DNA of 64,000 bases from contig JAYQWA010000001.1 of assembly GCA_038148755.1 (NCBI GenBank), positions 124,001 through 188,000 on the forward strand. The letters run 5' to 3'. The stretch's first letter is position 1, and each line of letters starts with the position of its first letter. A program made the position numbers and the translations under genes. The notes beneath the pieces were generated by a model, which ran no database searches, was not told the DNA's origin, and worked only from the letters and a program-made list of their open reading frames with translations. Source of the stretch: UBA5109 sp038148755. Its GTDB lineage: Bacteria > Pseudomonadota > Gammaproteobacteria > Pseudomonadales > Pseudohongiellaceae. Below are positions 61,291-64,000 of the stretch, one piece after another.

Positions 61291-62313
61291 TTACTCGCTT
61301 ACAGAAACTTTAGTTAATAGATCAGCCAAGATGTCATCAATACTGATGCCATCAGATTCAGCATAGTAGTTTGGAAGCACACGGTGGCGCAGAATAGGGA
61401 TTGCCAGCGCTCTCAAGTCATCAGCCAGCACATGATAACGGCCTTCCATTAAAGCGCGGGTCTTGGCGGCCAGCACCAGATTCATGGTGGCGCGAATACT
61501 GGAACCGAAATTGGCATACTTTTTAATCATGTCGGTTGCCAGTTCATCGGAGGGCCTGGTGGCGCGCACAATATCAACAGCATAACGGCTCAGCGAGTCC
61601 GAAATAGGCACTTCTCTAACCAGACTTTGAAACTTGATAATCTCTTCTGCAGAGGTACAGGCTTCCACCGGTGGCATATCGATGCTTTTGGTGAAACGGT
61701 TAATCACGGCAACTTCCTGTTCGGAATCCAGATAATCCAGAATGACATTAAAAAGGAAACGGTCAAGCTGTGCTTCCGGCAAGGGATAGGTGCCTTCCAG
61801 TTCAATCGGGTTTTGCGTAGCCAGCACAATAAAAGGTTTGTCAAGTATGTGATTTTTGCCACGTACGGTGACCGTTTTTTCCTGCATGGCTTCCAGCAGG
61901 GCAGCCTGAGTTTTCGGCGGAGTTCGGTTAATTTCATCAGCCAATAAGACATTGGTAAAGACAGGACCTTCGATAAAACGCCATTCACGCTTGCCGGTAC
62001 TCTGATCTTCTTCGACCATGTCGGTACCTGTTATATCGGTAGGCATCAGGTCAGGGGTAAACTGAATTCGTTTGAAACTTAAACCCAGCGCGCTGGCCAA
62101 GGTATGCACCAGCAAGGTTTTTGCAGTACCCGGCATACCGGTGATCAGACAGTGACCGCCAACAAAAAGCGAGATCAGAAGATTTTCTACGACTTCATCC
62201 TGGCCGACGATAGTGCCTCTTATCTGCTCACGGATATTGGTAGTTGCCTTTTGGAAGTTCGCAACTAATTCACGTGTTTCATCTGATCCAAAATTTTCTA
62301 CTTCTTCATTCAT
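61291..62313 (-). CDS. MoxR family AAA+ ATPase
   Basis: A 340-residue hexameric chaperone-like ATPase. Walker A is GMPGTAKT (residues 59-66), Walker B is VLLADEINRTPPKTQAALLEAMQEK, sensor 1 is ATQNPIELEGTYPLPEAQLDRF, and the arginine/sensor 2 region is ATMNLVLAAKTRALMEGR. All MoxR motifs are intact. It lies 50 nt after the TPR-peptidase gene and upstream of DUF58, BatA/VWA and DUF4175, the standard partner set. It probably remodels or activates these VWA proteins. Confidence 0.95.
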   Translation of the reverse strand: MNEEVENFGSDETRELVANFQKATTNIREQIRGTIVGQDEVVENLLISLFVGGHCLITGMPGTAKTLLVHTLASALGLSFKRIQFTPDLMPTDITGTDMVEEDQSTGKREWRFIEGPVFTNVLLADEINRTPPKTQAALLEAMQEKTVTVRGKNHILDKPFIVLATQNPIELEGTYPLPEAQLDRFLFNVILDYLDSEQEVAVINRFTKSIDMPPVEACTSAEEIIKFQSLVREVPISDSLSRYAVDIVRATRPSDELATDMIKKYANFGSSIRATMNLVLAAKTRALMEGRYHVLADDLRALAIPILRHRVLPNYYAESDGISIDDILADLLTKVSVSE

Positions 62314-62363
62314 ATTCCTGCTTCCTGTAAAGGGTTCCTGATTAATTAGTGTTCTTATATTTT

Positions 62364-64000
62364 TTAATTTTGTGTTCTGCTCAATTCCAGTAAAAGCTGT
62401 TGGGCCGGACGGTATTGTGGAGCAATATCCAATGCCGTCATTAAATACTCCATTGATTGTGCCGGTTCATTCAAGGCCTTGTAAGCTGATGCCACACGGT
62501 AATTAGCCGTCGCCTGATCCAGCGGGTTTAATGCCAGTCCAACCAGATACTCCTGCAAGGCATCTTCCGGCCGGTTTAATTCAATAAACAGGTCGCCGAG
62601 TTTGCCATGAGTTGCTTCATCAAAGGGATCAACATAATGAATATCCCTGAATACGTCGATGGCTTGCGCATGTTGTCCACGGGCAATGTATTCATCGGCA
62701 AGTTCTTTTAATGCCCGTGCGGAATAACCGCCAAGTTGCCAGAAGGTTTCAAGGGTTTCAAATTTAAGGTCATCCTGCTCAAGCTGGGCATGTGCCAGCG
62801 CCTTCGCTATATAGGGACTGTCCTGCTCAACATAGTCAGGGTAAGTAAAGATCGCCCGGTTGGCGGCAGCGATGATTGCTTCCCAGTCGCCTGCGCCATA
62901 GGCCAGAACGGTTGCCTGCATATCCTGTTGCCAGACAGACAGATTATTCAACAGAGGACCGAACTGAATATCGATATATTGCTTAAAGTGGCGGTCAAAC
63001 TCATTCTCACTGATACCCAAGGCAGTTTCTATGGCAGTGACTTCATCTGTCCCTTCAACAAACTGGTAAAGCATGTCGACAATTTTATCGTGGCCGTATT
63101 CTTCCGAGATGAACTGGAAAATCAAACCTGCCTGCATATAGGAAACAATGACCTGCTCATCATAGGTCGGACGCATAAAGCCATCGTCCAGCTTGGCTAC
63201 TGGCAGGAAGGCTCCTTCAGCCATGAACTGTAAAACATAAGCCGGGATTTTAATGCCGGGTATCGGGCCGGTATTCCATTCTTCATAAACCGATATGCCT
63301 TCACTGTACCAGCGTGGCACACCATGCTCTGAGGCTTCCAAAGTATAAACATGAGCCATTTCGTGCCACAGAGTCGTACCCCAGTGATAGGTCTCATCAG
63401 GGTGCCCGGTTGGCGAGTCCATGGCAAACAGATAGCCAAAGGTCACACCTAGTATGCCGACACCAGGCATACCAATAGAACGCACGACAAAGTCTTCATG
63501 ATTAGGAAAAATTTCAACGATGACCGGCTCCTTGGTCGGGAAGTGATAGCGTTCGGCAAAAGTTGCCATGCTGGCTTCTGCCAGTTCACGCGCATAAGGT
63601 TTAAGAACCTCAGCTTCATCACGATCAAGGCGCAATACCAGTTTGGGAATACCATCGCCTTCCGGCGGATCGGGAAAAGTCAGGTCGACAAAATTTTCAC
63701 TGAAGGTATCCAGCAAACGCATCATATTGAGCGTCGTCGGATTAAAGCCATCACCCTCATAAGCAATTTCAACATGCCGTATACCGGCATCAATCTGGTT
63801 CAGACGCAGATAATTCTGGCCAAGTTCCAGATGCGCCGTCCAATGTTCTGGTTCGATATCCACGGCCTTCTTGTAAAGCTCGCCGGATTCAGCATAGCGC
63901 CTGATATTTGAGGCAAAGTGTGCGGGAATGGCATAGGCATCACCATAGGCCGGGGCTTCAGCGAGGGCTGCGTCAATATAGGGCTGCACTTCCTCAGTGC
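62364..64000 (-). CDS. TPR protein with MA-type metallopeptidase domain (5' end beyond window)
   Basis: The reading frame is open past the last base, so the N-terminus is missing; the GTG at 63989 is not a credible start because coding continues upstream. Visible parts are TPR repeats (AYAIPAHFASNIRRYAESGELYKKAVDIEP), a gluzincin-like domain with zinc motif WHEMAHVYTLEA (HExxH) and downstream VPRWYSEGISVYEEW (the third, Glu ligand), then further TPR repeats to the C-terminus (IARGQHAQAIDVFRDIHYVDP). It precedes the MoxR gene by 50 nt and is probably part of that operon. A secreted or periplasmic peptidase is likely, though no signal is visible in this fragment. Confidence 0.88.
   Translation of the reverse strand, partial: TEEVQPYIDAALAEAPAYGDAYAIPAHFASNIRRYAESGELYKKAVDIEPEHWTAHLELGQNYLRLNQIDAGIRHVEIAYEGDGFNPTTLNMMRLLDTFSENFVDLTFPDPPEGDGIPKLVLRLDRDEAEVLKPYARELAEASMATFAERYHFPTKEPVIVEIFPNHEDFVVRSIGMPGVGILGVTFGYLFAMDSPTGHPDETYHWGTTLWHEMAHVYTLEASEHGVPRWYSEGISVYEEWNTGPIPGIKIPAYVLQFMAEGAFLPVAKLDDGFMRPTYDEQVIVSYMQAGLIFQFISEEYGHDKIVDMLYQFVEGTDEVTAIETALGISENEFDRHFKQYIDIQFGPLLNNLSVWQQDMQATVLAYGAGDWEAIIAAANRAIFTYPDYVEQDSPYIAKALAHAQLEQDDLKFETLETFWQLGGYSARALKELADEYIARGQHAQAIDVFRDIHYVDPFDEATHGKLGDLFIELNRPEDALQEYLVGLALNPLDQATANYRVASAYKALNEPAQSMEYLMTALDIAPQYRPAQQLLLELSRTQN

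Noticed and set aside
63498..63911. 137-codon plus-strand frame opposite the TPR-peptidase
   Set aside because: Antisense to a gene with HExxH and TPR motifs; no family signal of its own.
1..64000. CRISPR arrays, tRNA genes, insertion sequences, prophage genes
   Set aside because: No regularly spaced direct repeats, cloverleaf-like segments, transposase or phage structural motifs were seen on reading the window.

Overview
The window is a contiguous piece of a bacterial chromosome of moderate GC. It is densely coded, with little non-coding DNA and no rRNA, tRNA, CRISPR array, insertion sequence or prophage that I can see. Several gene arrangements point to an aerobic, probably marine, gammaproteobacterium: cox genes with a convergent DUF2909 gene, then SURF1-ctaA-ctaB-sco; rsmD divergent from ftsY-ftsE-ftsX; coaD-ferredoxin facing mutM; and an iron superoxide dismutase. 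I cannot place it more precisely from sequence alone. TTG and GTG starts are frequent (for example 3822, 11701, 15202, 18137, 27658, 45595, 51846).

Layout. 1-7053: the aa3-type cytochrome c oxidase locus, entered inside subunit I, with its copper and haem A assembly factors. 7077-13492: an aromatic-compound cluster. A minus-strand aldehyde dehydrogenase and VOC protein diverge from a LigA/LigB-type extradiol dioxygenase, an AAHS-type transporter, a VanA/DdmC-like Rieske oxygenase and a PPOX-type flavoprotein. A near-perfect 22-bp palindrome lies in the divergent promoter. 13545-18137 (minus): a broken zinc-ribbon/membrane gene, an amidase lipoprotein, a PQQ- and haem-dependent dehydrogenase and an aspartate/glutamate racemase-like protein. 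18200-24372 (minus): a four-gene envelope cluster made of a polyserine lipoprotein, a second lipoprotein, a membrane-anchored TPR protein and a PEGA-repeat protein with a sulfatase-modifying-factor-like domain. It is the best candidate here for an undescribed system. 24430-36358: an oxoprolinase-like protein, mutM, ferredoxin, coaD, an NSS transporter, RidA, an alpha/beta hydrolase interrupted by an in-frame TAA, an epimerase, rsmD and ftsYEX.

36449-45475: sodB, an acyltransferase, a two-subunit exported molybdenum hydroxylase, a TPR/TonB-like protein, and a large secreted M6-type metalloprotease. 45595-54604: gcvT and gcvP without gcvH, a hairpin plus mini-ORF before a metallophosphatase, glutaredoxin, a VIT1-like membrane protein, a DUF5916 outer-membrane protein and a GNAT acetyltransferase. 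54685-64000 (minus): an operon of TPR-metallopeptidase, MoxR ATPase, DUF58, BatA/VWA and a 1217-residue DUF4175 protein, entering from beyond the window end.

How the genes work together: the first block builds the terminal oxidase. The Rieske, LigAB, ALDH and transporter genes plausibly take up and open a methoxylated or carboxylated aromatic ring. The MoxR block looks like a chaperone/von Willebrand surveillance module. Two otherwise readable genes (13545-13829 and 30121-31431) each carry a single in-frame TAA and look like recent pseudogenes. All functional statements rest on motif reading, not on database searches.
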